This document shows positions 1 to 6,353 of a stretch of 6,353 bases of DNA, piece after piece. Made by a program: the position numbers and the translations under genes. Below the pieces are notes generated by a model that worked only from the letters and a program-made list of their open reading frames with translations, was not told the origin of the DNA and searched no databases. Positions within the stretch are counted from its first letter, which is position 1. Each line of letters opens with the position of its first letter. Source of the DNA: Acidiferrobacter sp. (lineage in GTDB: Bacteria > Pseudomonadota > Gammaproteobacteria > Arenicellales > UBA868); the NCBI GenBank assembly GCA_002694065.1, contig NZKZ01000114.1, positions 1 to 6,353 of the forward strand. The letters run 5' to 3'.

Positions 1-740
1 ACCCTGCATTGAGCGAGAGCATGCCAGCGGCCTATATGTCCATGGGCGAAACGGCGGAGAATGTCGGCCGGGAATACTCCATCAGCCGCGAGGAGCAAGA
101 GGTGTTTGCGGTCGCCAGCCAGCACAAAGCCGGGGAGGCGCAAACCAAAGGACTCCTTGCCGATGAAATCGTCCCCATTGAGGTCGGAGGACACGCCATT
201 GAAGAAGACGGCTGCCTTCGTCCCACTACCGATCTTGAGGGGCTGGCCGGATTGAAACTCGCTTTCGATGAAAACGGGACGGTCACGGCAGGAACATCCT
301 CACCGCTGACAGACGGCGCCGCGGCTACCCTGGTCTGCTCCATGGACTATGCCAACGCAAACGGTCTGACACCGATGGCCCGTATCGCGGGCATCGCGGT
401 ATCCGGGTGCAAACCTGAAACCATGGGCCTCGGACCCATCTTCTCATCGCGTAAAGCCATGAGTCGGGCGGGTATTGAAGCCAAAGATCTTGATGTTGTC
501 GAAATCAACGAAGCCTTTGCTACCCAGTCAATCGCGTCGATTCGGGATCTGGAGCTTGATACAGCAAAAGTGAATATTGATGGCGGCGCCATTGCGATCG
601 GCCATCCTCTGGGCGCAACCGGGGCGCGCATCACGGGCAAGGCCGCTCAGTTGCTGAAACGGCAAGGGGGACGCTACGCCCTTTCGACCCAATGCATTGG
701 CGGCGGACAGGGTATCGCCACCGTACTCGAGGCCGCCTAG
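1..740 (+). CDS. Acetyl-CoA C-acyltransferase (thiolase), 5'-truncated by window edge
   Basis: This is the C-terminal part of a degradative thiolase, which cleaves 3-ketoacyl-CoA with CoA to give acetyl-CoA and an acyl-CoA two carbons shorter, the last step of beta-oxidation in the cytoplasm. About 245 residues are present. Family members are usually near 390, so roughly 145 N-terminal residues, including the nucleophilic cysteine, lie upstream. The frame stays open to position 1, so the TTG at 9 is an internal leucine and not a start. Visible signatures are NEAFA (507-521), GGAIAIGHPLGATGAR with the catalytic histidine at 603-605, and the C-terminal CIGGGQG with the second catalytic cysteine at 693-695. 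Its TAG stop directly abuts the ATG of the next gene, which suggests translational coupling with the dehydrogenase/hydratase, its expected complex partner. The family call is secure. Whether it is the FadA, FadI or a shorter-chain paralogue cannot be told from this part alone. Confidence 0.95.
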   Translation, partial: PALSESMPAAYMSMGETAENVGREYSISREEQEVFAVASQHKAGEAQTKGLLADEIVPIEVGGHAIEEDGCLRPTTDLEGLAGLKLAFDENGTVTAGTSSPLTDGAAATLVCSMDYANANGLTPMARIAGIAVSGCKPETMGLGPIFSSRKAMSRAGIEAKDLDVVEINEAFATQSIASIRDLELDTAKVNIDGGAIAIGHPLGATGARITGKAAQLLKRQGGRYALSTQCIGGGQGIATVLEAA

Positions 741-3068
741 ATGCCCGTAATACGTAAAGTTGCCGTTATCGGCTCGGGGGTGATGGGCTCGGGCATCGCC
801 GCACAAGCCGCAAATGCCGGCCTTGAAGTGATCCTGCTCGACATCGTCGCCAACGAGGGCGCTGACCGCAATAGCGTTGCTGCAGGAGCAGTACAGCGTA
901 TGCGCAAGACCAACCCGGCCCCGCTGATGCATCCGCGCAATGCCGCGCGAATACGGCCCGGCAATCTTGAGGATCATCTGGATTGGCTTTCAGACTGCGA
1001 TCTTGTCATTGAAGTGGTTCTGGAAAACCTTGAGATCAAAAGGGACCTCTATCGGAAGATCGATGCCCATCGCCGGGCCGACTGCATCGTGACTTCCAAC
1101 ACCTCGACCATTCCGCTGGATCACCTGGTAGCTGATATGCCGGAGGGTTTTCGTCAGCATTTTGCAGTAACCCATTTCTTTAATCCCCCCCGATACATGC
1201 GCCTGCTCGAACTCGTGGGCGGTCCGGATACACAGGCCGAGGTGATCTCGAGTCTTCGGGACTTTGGTGATCAGTTGCTGGGAAAGTCGGTGGTGGACTG
1301 CAAGGACACACCGGGCTTTATTGCAAACCGGATCGGGATTTTATGGATGGGTGTCGCAGTGCGCTTTGCTTTCGAGGACGGCATCACTGTTGAAGAGGCT
1401 GATGCGGTTATCGGTAAGCCCATGGGGATTCCGAAAACAGGAATTTTCGGCCTGCTCGACCTGGTCGGCATTGATCTTCAACCCCATGTCGAACGCTCCA
1501 TGCTTTCGTTGCTGCCAGAAAACGACATGTACCGAAGCATTCACCGTCGCAGCGAGTTCATTGAAAAGATGATCGCCGACGGCTACACCGGAAGAAAAGG
1601 CAAAGGCGGGTTTTATCGGCTCAACCGCAGCGATGGGGGCAAAGTGAAAGAAGCCCTGGATCTCGTCACGGGGGAATACCACCGCGCAAGCAAACCCACT
1701 CTGGAAAGCGTCGAGGCCGCTCGAGCCGGCTTGCGGGCACTGGTCGATCATCCCGACCGGGGAGGACAGTATGCCTGGCGGGTCCTGTCCCATACATTGA
1801 GCTACGCAGCGTCTTTGGTTCCTGAAATCGCCGACGACATCCACGCGGTGGATGAAGCCATGAAGAACGGCTACGCCTGGAAATGGGGGCCATTCGAACT
1901 CATCGACAAACTCGGAGCCCGTTGGTTTACAGAACGCCTTGCGGCGGAAGGAATGGCCGTGCCGACACTGCTTGAAAAAGTGGGTGACGGCAGTTTCTAC
2001 AGGATCGAAGGCGGGCAGCTCCAGCATTTTGGGACTGACGGCTCTTACCATGACGTCAAGCGTGCCGAAGGCGTATTGCTGCTGTCTGATATCAAACGAT
2101 CCTCCGAGCGCGTTGCCGGCAACGGATCGGCCAGTCTTTGGGACATTGGTGACAAAGTGCTCTGTCTTGAGTTCCACTCAAAGATGAATGCTGTGGACGA
2201 AGGCATCATGATGATGGCGTCCCAAGCACTGAAAATCATTCCGGCCCAAGGTTACGAAGCCTTGGTTATCCACAACGAGGGAACCAATTTCTCCGTGGGC
2301 GCCAATGTGGGTCTTGCGCTTTTCGCAGCCAACATCGCAGCATGGCCAAAGATTACGGAGTCGGTCAAACAGGGTCAGGATGTCTACAAAAACCTCAAGT
2401 TTGCGCCTTTTCCTGTCATCGGCGCGCCGTCCGGTATGGCGCTCGGCGGTGGCTGCGAGATTCTGCTGCATTGCGATGCGCTGGAAGCCCATGCGGAAAC
2501 CTATATGGGTCTGGTAGAGGTCGGCGTCGGTCTTGTGCCCGCCTGGGGCGGCTGCAAGGAGATGCTGCTCCGATGGAGCGATAATCCCAAGCACGCCAAG
2601 GGGCCCATGCCCGCCGTCAGCAAAGTCTTTGAGACGGTCGCAACGGCCACAGTGGCCAAATCCGCAGAAGAAGCCCGCAGCCTGCTCTACCTGCGGCCAG
2701 GCGACGGCATTGTGATGAACCGCGATCGCCTGCTGGCCCGTGCCAAAGAGCGGGCGCTATCCATGGCGAAAGACTACACACCGCCTGAGCCTCGTGAGCT
2801 TCGACTGCCCGGCCCTTCAGGCGAAGCGGCCATGACGCTGGTGCTCAACGACTTCCGGCGCGCCGGCAAAGCCACCGAGCACGACGTGACCGTTGGGAAG
2901 AAACTGGCGCACGTGCTGGCTGGCGGCAAAGTCGACCCGACGGACACTCTCACCGAGGATAAGGTGCTGGGCCTGGAACGCACTGCGATTGTCAGCCTGC
3001 TCCGGACCTCGCCCACGCTTGATCGCATCGAGCACATGCTCGAGACCGGTAAGCCGTTGCGTAACTGA
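741..3068 (+). CDS. 3-hydroxyacyl-CoA dehydrogenase / enoyl-CoA hydratase fusion (FadN-like order)
   Basis: A 775-residue bifunctional beta-oxidation enzyme that hydrates trans-2-enoyl-CoA and then oxidises the 3-hydroxyacyl-CoA with NAD+. The N-terminal Rossmann domain has GSGVMG at 11-16 and an acidic D34 after strand two, which favours NAD. The dehydrogenase catalytic set is present: S122 in SNTS, H145 in THFFNPP, E157, and N196 in PGFIANR, spaced as in mitochondrial HADH. Dehydrogenase C-terminal domains follow at about 190-295 and 340-405 (DEAMKNGYAWKWGPFELID at 371-389). The hydratase/isomerase domain spans about 465-620, with GMALGGGCE at 565-573 and two glutamates, E573 and E593, matching the E119/E139 pair of E. 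coli FadB. The dehydrogenase-first order is the reverse of E. coli FadB/FadJ and matches Bacillus FadN (789 residues). The ATG at 741 follows the thiolase stop without a gap, with a weak GAGG at 729-732. No active-site loss is seen. The chain-length preference is unknown. Confidence 0.95.
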   Translation: MPVIRKVAVIGSGVMGSGIAAQAANAGLEVILLDIVANEGADRNSVAAGAVQRMRKTNPAPLMHPRNAARIRPGNLEDHLDWLSDCDLVIEVVLENLEIKRDLYRKIDAHRRADCIVTSNTSTIPLDHLVADMPEGFRQHFAVTHFFNPPRYMRLLELVGGPDTQAEVISSLRDFGDQLLGKSVVDCKDTPGFIANRIGILWMGVAVRFAFEDGITVEEADAVIGKPMGIPKTGIFGLLDLVGIDLQPHVERSMLSLLPENDMYRSIHRRSEFIEKMIADGYTGRKGKGGFYRLNRSDGGKVKEALDLVTGEYHRASKPTLESVEAARAGLRALVDHPDRGGQYAWRVLSHTLSYAASLVPEIADDIHAVDEAMKNGYAWKWGPFELIDKLGARWFTERLAAEGMAVPTLLEKVGDGSFYRIEGGQLQHFGTDGSYHDVKRAEGVLLLSDIKRSSERVAGNGSASLWDIGDKVLCLEFHSKMNAVDEGIMMMASQALKIIPAQGYEALVIHNEGTNFSVGANVGLALFAANIAAWPKITESVKQGQDVYKNLKFAPFPVIGAPSGMALGGGCEILLHCDALEAHAETYMGLVEVGVGLVPAWGGCKEMLLRWSDNPKHAKGPMPAVSKVFETVATATVAKSAEEARSLLYLRPGDGIVMNRDRLLARAKERALSMAKDYTPPEPRELRLPGPSGEAAMTLVLNDFRRAGKATEHDVTVGKKLAHVLAGGKVDPTDTLTEDKVLGLERTAIVSLLRTSPTLDRIEHMLETGKPLRN

Positions 3069-3071
3069 TTT

Positions 3072-3077
3072 GAAGAG
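3072..3077 (+). promoter_or_regulatory. Ribosome binding site of the acyl-CoA dehydrogenase gene
   Basis: A purine-rich GAAGAG lies 8 bases before the ATG at 3086, inside the 17-base gap after the fusion gene. It supports that start and independent ribosome loading on the same transcript. Confidence 0.6.
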
Positions 3078-3085
3078 AAAACATC

Positions 3086-4870
3086 ATGCCTAGTTATTCC
3101 GCGCCATTGCGCGATATGCAGTTCGTCTACAACGAACTTTTCGACCCCGCTGATATTAGTGCCTTACCCGGCTGTGAGGATGCCACTGCCGATCTCGTTG
3201 AGCCTGTTCTCGAAGAGGCAGCGCGGCTGGCTGAAAACGAACTGTTCCCGTTGAACGCCACCGGCGACAGCCATGGCTGCCAATATGAAGATGGCACCGT
3301 GACAACGCCGCCCGGATTCGCAAAGGCTTATCAGGAATATGCCGAGGGTGGGTGGATTGGACTGCCCTGTGACCCAAAATACGGTGGACAAGGCATGCCT
3401 GGCGCCCTGAATGTCTTGATGGAAGAGATGGCCTGCTCGGCCAATGTGTCTTTCGCCACCTACGTGGGCTTGACCCGGGGTGCTTATCGCGCCATCAACA
3501 CCTTTGCCAGCGAAGAACTCAAGGAACGTTATCTGCCGAAGATGGTCAGCGGCATCTGGTCGGGGACGATGTGCCTGACCGAACCTCAATGCGGTACTGA
3601 TCTTGGCTTGATCCGAACCAAAGCCGTCCCGGCAGAGAACGGCTCACATCAGTTGACCGGTACCAAGATCTTTATCACGGCCGGTGAACACGACCTGACA
3701 GAAAACATAATCCATCTGGTGCTCGCACGACTGCCCGACGCGCCGCCGGGAATCAAGGGAATCAGTCTTTTTCTGGTACCCAAATTTCTCCCCAATAAAG
3801 ACGGAGATATCGGTGAACGCAACGGGATGCGCTGCGCACGCATCGAAAACAAAATGGGGATTAAGGCATCAGCCACCTGCGAGATGAGTCTTGAGAACGC
3901 GACAGGATGGCTCATCGGCGAACCGCACAAGGGGATGCGGGCCATGTTCACGATGATGAATGACGCGCGCCTGGGCGTCGGGATCCAGGGCCTGGGTATC
4001 GGAGAAAGCGCCTACCAGGCCGCCGTCCAATATGCCAAAGACCGTCAACAGGGTCGCTCGCTCAGCGGCACCCAATACCCCGACCAGCCGGCTGACCCGC
4101 TTCTGGTGCATCCGGATATCCGGCGCATGCTGCTGACGATGCGTGCATTTACCGAGGGAGGTCGTGCGCTGTCGGTCTGGATTGGCCGCAATATCGATAT
4201 TCGAGACCGGAGCAACAATCCGCAGGCCCGAAAGGAAGCCGATGATCTTGTTCAACTGCTGACACCGCTCGTGAAGTCCTATCTCTCTGAAGCAGGACAC
4301 GATGCCGCACAAATGGCCGTACAGGTTTACGGCGGTCACGGCTATATTCGGGACAACGGGGTGGAGCAATACGCCCGCGACGCTCGGATCGCGATGATCT
4401 ATGAGGGCGCGAACGGTATTCAGGCGCTGGATCTCGTTGGGCGAAAACTGCCCGCTCACATGGGCCGGTATCTGCGCCGCTTTTTTCATCCTGTCCAGAA
4501 ATGGATCGATGCCAACACCGCTGATGCGACACTGCAGCCTTTCATTCTGCCGCTAGCCAAAGCCTTCGGCCGGCTGCAGATCGCCACCGGCCAGATTGCC
4601 CAGGCAGGCCTGAAAAACCCCAATGAGGCTGGCGCCGCGTCCAGTGAATATCTCAAACTTTTTGCCCTGGTTGCTTTGGCGTTCCTCTGGGCCCAAATGG
4701 CAAAAGTGGCACTGAGCAAGAAAGAGACGGATGAAGAGGGTTTTTATCAAGCCAAGATCGCAACCGCACACTTCTTTATGGAGCGCGTTCTGCCTCAGAC
4801 CGGCTCATTGTTCTCAGCGATTATGGTAGGCGGCAAAACGATGATGGAATTTCCGGACGACGCCTTTTAG
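3086..4870 (+). CDS. Acyl-CoA dehydrogenase, long form with C-terminal extension (FadE/DmdC-like)
   Basis: A 594-residue flavoprotein of the acyl-CoA dehydrogenase superfamily, catalysing the first beta-oxidation step: FAD-dependent alpha,beta-dehydrogenation of an acyl-CoA, with electrons expected to pass to electron transfer flavoprotein. A short N-terminal segment typical of the long subgroup (MPSYSAPLRDMQF) precedes the core. The core shows the FAD-contact signature MCLTEPQCGTD at 162-172, the middle beta domain at about 175-280, and the helical C-domain with YGGHGYI at 415-421. The catalytic base is E440 in MIYEGANGIQALDL. Residues from about 465 to the end form the extra helical domain of this subgroup, which explains a length near 594 instead of about 380. 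The same subgroup includes Bacillus FadE (594 residues) and DmdC-type 3-methylmercaptopropionyl-CoA dehydrogenases, so similarity to DmdC alone does not show DMSP use. Linkage to thiolase and hydratase/dehydrogenase favours general fatty acyl-CoA oxidation. The substrate is inferred only. Confidence 0.93.
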   Translation: MPSYSAPLRDMQFVYNELFDPADISALPGCEDATADLVEPVLEEAARLAENELFPLNATGDSHGCQYEDGTVTTPPGFAKAYQEYAEGGWIGLPCDPKYGGQGMPGALNVLMEEMACSANVSFATYVGLTRGAYRAINTFASEELKERYLPKMVSGIWSGTMCLTEPQCGTDLGLIRTKAVPAENGSHQLTGTKIFITAGEHDLTENIIHLVLARLPDAPPGIKGISLFLVPKFLPNKDGDIGERNGMRCARIENKMGIKASATCEMSLENATGWLIGEPHKGMRAMFTMMNDARLGVGIQGLGIGESAYQAAVQYAKDRQQGRSLSGTQYPDQPADPLLVHPDIRRMLLTMRAFTEGGRALSVWIGRNIDIRDRSNNPQARKEADDLVQLLTPLVKSYLSEAGHDAAQMAVQVYGGHGYIRDNGVEQYARDARIAMIYEGANGIQALDLVGRKLPAHMGRYLRRFFHPVQKWIDANTADATLQPFILPLAKAFGRLQIATGQIAQAGLKNPNEAGAASSEYLKLFALVALAFLWAQMAKVALSKKETDEEGFYQAKIATAHFFMERVLPQTGSLFSAIMVGGKTMMEFPDDAF

Positions 4871-4887
4871 GTTTTTGCATTCAGTCT

Positions 4888-4894
4888 AGAAAGG
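4888..4894 (+). promoter_or_regulatory. Ribosome binding site that supports a GTG start
   Basis: AGAAAGG lies 7 bases before the GTG at 4902. It decides the start of the thioesterase gene in favour of this GTG over the first in-frame ATG at 4989, which has no comparable purine-rich motif at the right distance. Confidence 0.6.
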
Positions 4895-4901
4895 CCGTTT
4901 C

Positions 4902-5441
4902 GTGTATCCCTTCGTTCGTGCGGGGCGCGTTTTTTTCAGAGCGCTCACCACCCGGCTTGACCCGGCGCTTCGCTCCTCGCAGGTTGCCATGCGGGTATGG
5001 CCTAACGATCTCGACACTAACGCCCATATGAATAACGGGCGTTACCTCACCCTGATGGATCTGGGTCGATTTGACCTGATGACACAGTGCGGACTGGTCA
5101 GCACTGTTCTCAAAAACAAGTGGTTTCCCGTAGCAGGCGGTGTGATGGTCAGGTTCGACAGACCCCTGCATGCCTTTGAAAAGATCACCCTCGACAGCCG
5201 CATCATCGGCTGGGATGAAAAATGGCTGTACTTTCGACACGACATCCTGACCGGCAGCAAGCGGGCCGCCCGCGCTACCGCCAGAGGATTGTTCAGAACG
5301 CGGGGGCGGTCAGTCGCTACCGAAGAAATCCTTGGTGCCATCAACTATCAAGGACCGATACTCCACCCGCCGAAGAGTGTCCGCCTCTGGATGGAGGCAG
5401 ATCAATTAATGAAATCTGAGCAGGCAGTTGACGAAGTTTAA
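4902..5441 (+). CDS. Hotdog-fold acyl-CoA thioesterase-like protein
   Basis: A 179-residue protein of the 4HBT-like hotdog superfamily, close in pattern to the THEM6-like thioesterases that hydrolyse acyl-CoA to free acid and CoA. The main evidence is the block W33-P-N-D-L-D-T-N-A-H-M-N-N-G-R-Y48. The HMNN(G/A)RY signature and a preceding aspartate (D36 or D38, the probable catalytic acid) are characteristic of the family. The rest fits one hotdog unit: a long helix after the motif (about 46-63), then strands including VMVRFDRPLHAFEKITLDSRIIGWDEKWLYFRHDI. The N-terminal 15 residues are basic and hydrophobic and might associate with membrane, but there is no clear signal peptide. The start is GTG, supported by a good ribosome binding site. 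The gene follows the acyl-CoA dehydrogenase by 31 bases and is probably the last of the operon. Its role could be overflow release of CoA or hydrolysis of poorly degraded intermediates. The actual substrate is unknown, and enzyme activity is inferred from family only. Confidence 0.82.
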   Translation: MYPFVRAGRVFFRALTTRLDPALRSSQVAMRVWPNDLDTNAHMNNGRYLTLMDLGRFDLMTQCGLVSTVLKNKWFPVAGGVMVRFDRPLHAFEKITLDSRIIGWDEKWLYFRHDILTGSKRAARATARGLFRTRGRSVATEEILGAINYQGPILHPPKSVRLWMEADQLMKSEQAVDEV

Positions 5442-5468
5442 GGAATGCGGCCCCTCAATAATCACAAA
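5442..5468. other. Short convergent intergenic gap
   Basis: These 27 bases separate the stop codons of the operon and the TPR gene. The gap is too short and contains no GC-rich hairpin followed by a T-run on either strand, so transcription from both sides may end inside the opposing gene or by a factor-dependent mechanism. Confidence 0.5.
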
Positions 5469-6353
5469 TCACCCGGGCAGGTCCCGCACCTTTTCCCGAC
5501 AGCAGCAAGAGGACGTCACAGCAACATCCGCCTTGGCGATTGCACTGTTCAGCAGGGTCTTGAATTTTGCTAGTTCTTCTTTCTTGCCGCGCTCGCCGCG
5601 ATCGCCGCACTCGCCGCGGATCGTCAGACATTCCACCAACCCGTGCAGCGCCCAGACATTGTTAGGGTGTTGGGCACAGCGAACGACTGAGTTGGTCAAC
5701 CCCAGATCTTCCCGGTAGACCCTCTCTGCTTCCTCATGCTGACCCTGCTCCATGAGCAGTGCACCCAATGCATGCCGAGGGGGATGCATCCAGGGCCACG
5801 GTTCCGAGTAATGCAGGCTGTCGGATCGCTTCACGGCTTCACGCAAATGACCAAAAGCGCTCTCATGGTTGCCCCTGTGGTACTCCAACTCGCCCAATAG
5901 CATCTTCTCGCCCACACCGAGGGTTTGCAGTGCCGGATTGTTAAAAAATCTTCGGTCCGGCGTGATTCGCTTCAGTGATTCATAAAAGCGGGTTTTCTGT
6001 TCCTCCGCTTGATCAAAATCCTTCAGCGCCGCATGGGCCACACCCTTGGCATAGTGATGCATGCTGGTTGATACGCAGTAGAGATCGGGGTTTTCCGGCA
6101 TGGGCGATTCCACAATCTGGCGCCACTTGCCAAACCGCACCCACGCGTGGACCTTCATCGAAAAATATCCTTCCATGGTGTATCGGATAAACGGCTTGTC
6201 TTTAAGGTCGATGACGTCCTCGGTCAGGTTCTCGCAGATTTCCTCGGCTGCCGCTAAGGCAGGTCCGAATTGTCCAAGCATCATGCAGGCATGCATCATC
6301 AGGTGCAGATCATGGCAGCGGGATGTGGTGTAGTAGTTATAAGGCCCCGCGTA
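5469..6353 (-). CDS. TPR-repeat protein of unknown function, N-terminus outside window
   Basis: The reading frame is open from the right window edge to the TGA at 5469-5471, giving 294 visible residues. The first visible methionine (codon 6297-6299) is internal, since in-frame sequence YAGPYNYYTTSRCHDLHL precedes it without a stop. The protein is built of alpha-helical hairpins of TPR type. Clear units are HHYAKGVAHAALKDFDQAEE, GEKMLLGELEYHRGNHESAFGHLREAV, and HALGALLMEQGQHEEAERVYREDL followed by NNVWALHGLVECL. The small-residue/large-residue spacing and the tyrosine or arginine ending of helix B are typical. Such repeats normally mediate protein contacts, and no catalytic domain is visible in this part. 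No signal peptide or membrane segment is visible, but the true N-terminus is missing. Near the end the turn after the last helix is expanded by a 9-base repeat, and the tail carries three consecutive cysteines. It is transcribed toward the beta-oxidation operon and has no evident functional link to it. Confidence 0.85.
   Translation of the reverse strand, partial: YAGPYNYYTTSRCHDLHLMMHACMMLGQFGPALAAAEEICENLTEDVIDLKDKPFIRYTMEGYFSMKVHAWVRFGKWRQIVESPMPENPDLYCVSTSMHHYAKGVAHAALKDFDQAEEQKTRFYESLKRITPDRRFFNNPALQTLGVGEKMLLGELEYHRGNHESAFGHLREAVKRSDSLHYSEPWPWMHPPRHALGALLMEQGQHEEAERVYREDLGLTNSVVRCAQHPNNVWALHGLVECLTIRGECGDRGERGKKEELAKFKTLLNSAIAKADVAVTSSCCCREKVRDLPG
5584..5619. repeat. Four imperfect 9-base tandem units inside the TPR gene
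   Basis: On the + strand the units are TTGCCGCGC, TCGCCGCGA, TCGCCGCAC and TCGCCGCGG. On the coding (-) strand they read as a repeating Arg/Cys-Gly-acidic/Lys tripeptide (RGE CGD RGE RGK). The unit is a multiple of three, so copy-number change keeps the frame. It lies in a charged glycine-rich turn after the last recognisable TPR helix, where a length change should be tolerated. Origin by replication slippage is an inference. Confidence 0.7.

Noticed and set aside
9..11. TTG as the start codon of the thiolase.
   Set aside because: Upstream in-frame codons are open to the window edge, and the first residues match the middle of a thiolase, so the real start is outside the window.
528..977. A 149-codon - strand frame spanning the thiolase/fusion junction.
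   Set aside because: It overlaps two conserved coding ends on the other strand and has no family signature or convincing ribosome binding site.
1341..2177. A 278-codon open frame on the - strand opposite the fusion gene.
   Set aside because: It lies wholly antisense to the well-supported dehydrogenase/hydratase gene, its translation shows no recognisable domain, and long antisense frames are common in GC-rich coding DNA.
3869..4489. A 206-codon open frame on the - strand opposite the acyl-CoA dehydrogenase.
   Set aside because: It is fully antisense to a conserved gene with intact motifs and shows no protein-family signature. It is a shadow frame.
5474..5494. Possible intrinsic terminator of the operon.
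   Set aside because: The stem is only 4 base pairs and the T-run is four bases set off from the stem, too weak to annotate.
5581..5625. Possible CRISPR-like or regulatory direct repeat array.
   Set aside because: The units are 9 bases with no spacers and lie in frame within a coding sequence, so a coding tandem repeat is the simpler reading.
5428..5718. A 96-codon + strand frame downstream of the thioesterase.
   Set aside because: It begins inside the thioesterase end and runs antisense to the TPR gene. Its composition is serine/arginine-rich low complexity, as expected for a shadow frame.

Overview
This window looks like part of the chromosome of a moderately GC-rich Gram-negative bacterium, most likely a proteobacterium and perhaps a gammaproteobacterium. 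That assignment rests on the protein families, the tight operon packing and the protein signatures, especially the long acyl-CoA dehydrogenase that begins MPSYSAPLRDMQF. It is a guess from memory of the families, because no search was run. No mobile element, RNA gene, CRISPR array or phage gene could be seen.

Positions 1-5441 (+ strand) hold four genes packed as one apparent fatty-acid beta-oxidation operon. In order they are the C-terminal two thirds of a thiolase (cut by the left window edge), a 775-residue 3-hydroxyacyl-CoA dehydrogenase / enoyl-CoA hydratase fusion, a 594-residue acyl-CoA dehydrogenase with a C-terminal extension, and a 179-residue hotdog-fold thioesterase-like protein. 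The gaps are 0, 17 and 31 bases. The first three genes supply all four steps of one turn of the beta-oxidation spiral: oxidation by the acyl-CoA dehydrogenase, hydration and second oxidation by the fusion protein, and cleavage by the thiolase. The thioesterase could release free acid from CoA esters. The operon promoter and any regulator site lie upstream of the window. No internal promoter or strong terminator is evident.

Positions 5469-6353 (- strand) hold a convergent gene for a TPR-type repeat protein whose N-terminus runs off the right edge. Its role is unknown. It contains a short in-frame 9-base tandem repeat near its C-terminus, the most unusual local structure in the window. The 27-base gap between the two convergent genes shows no clear terminator.

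Overall this is a largely ordinary catabolic region. No previously undescribed system could be supported. The points worth a second look are the substrate range of the operon, the thioesterase inside a degradative operon, and the repeat and cysteine-rich tail of the TPR protein.
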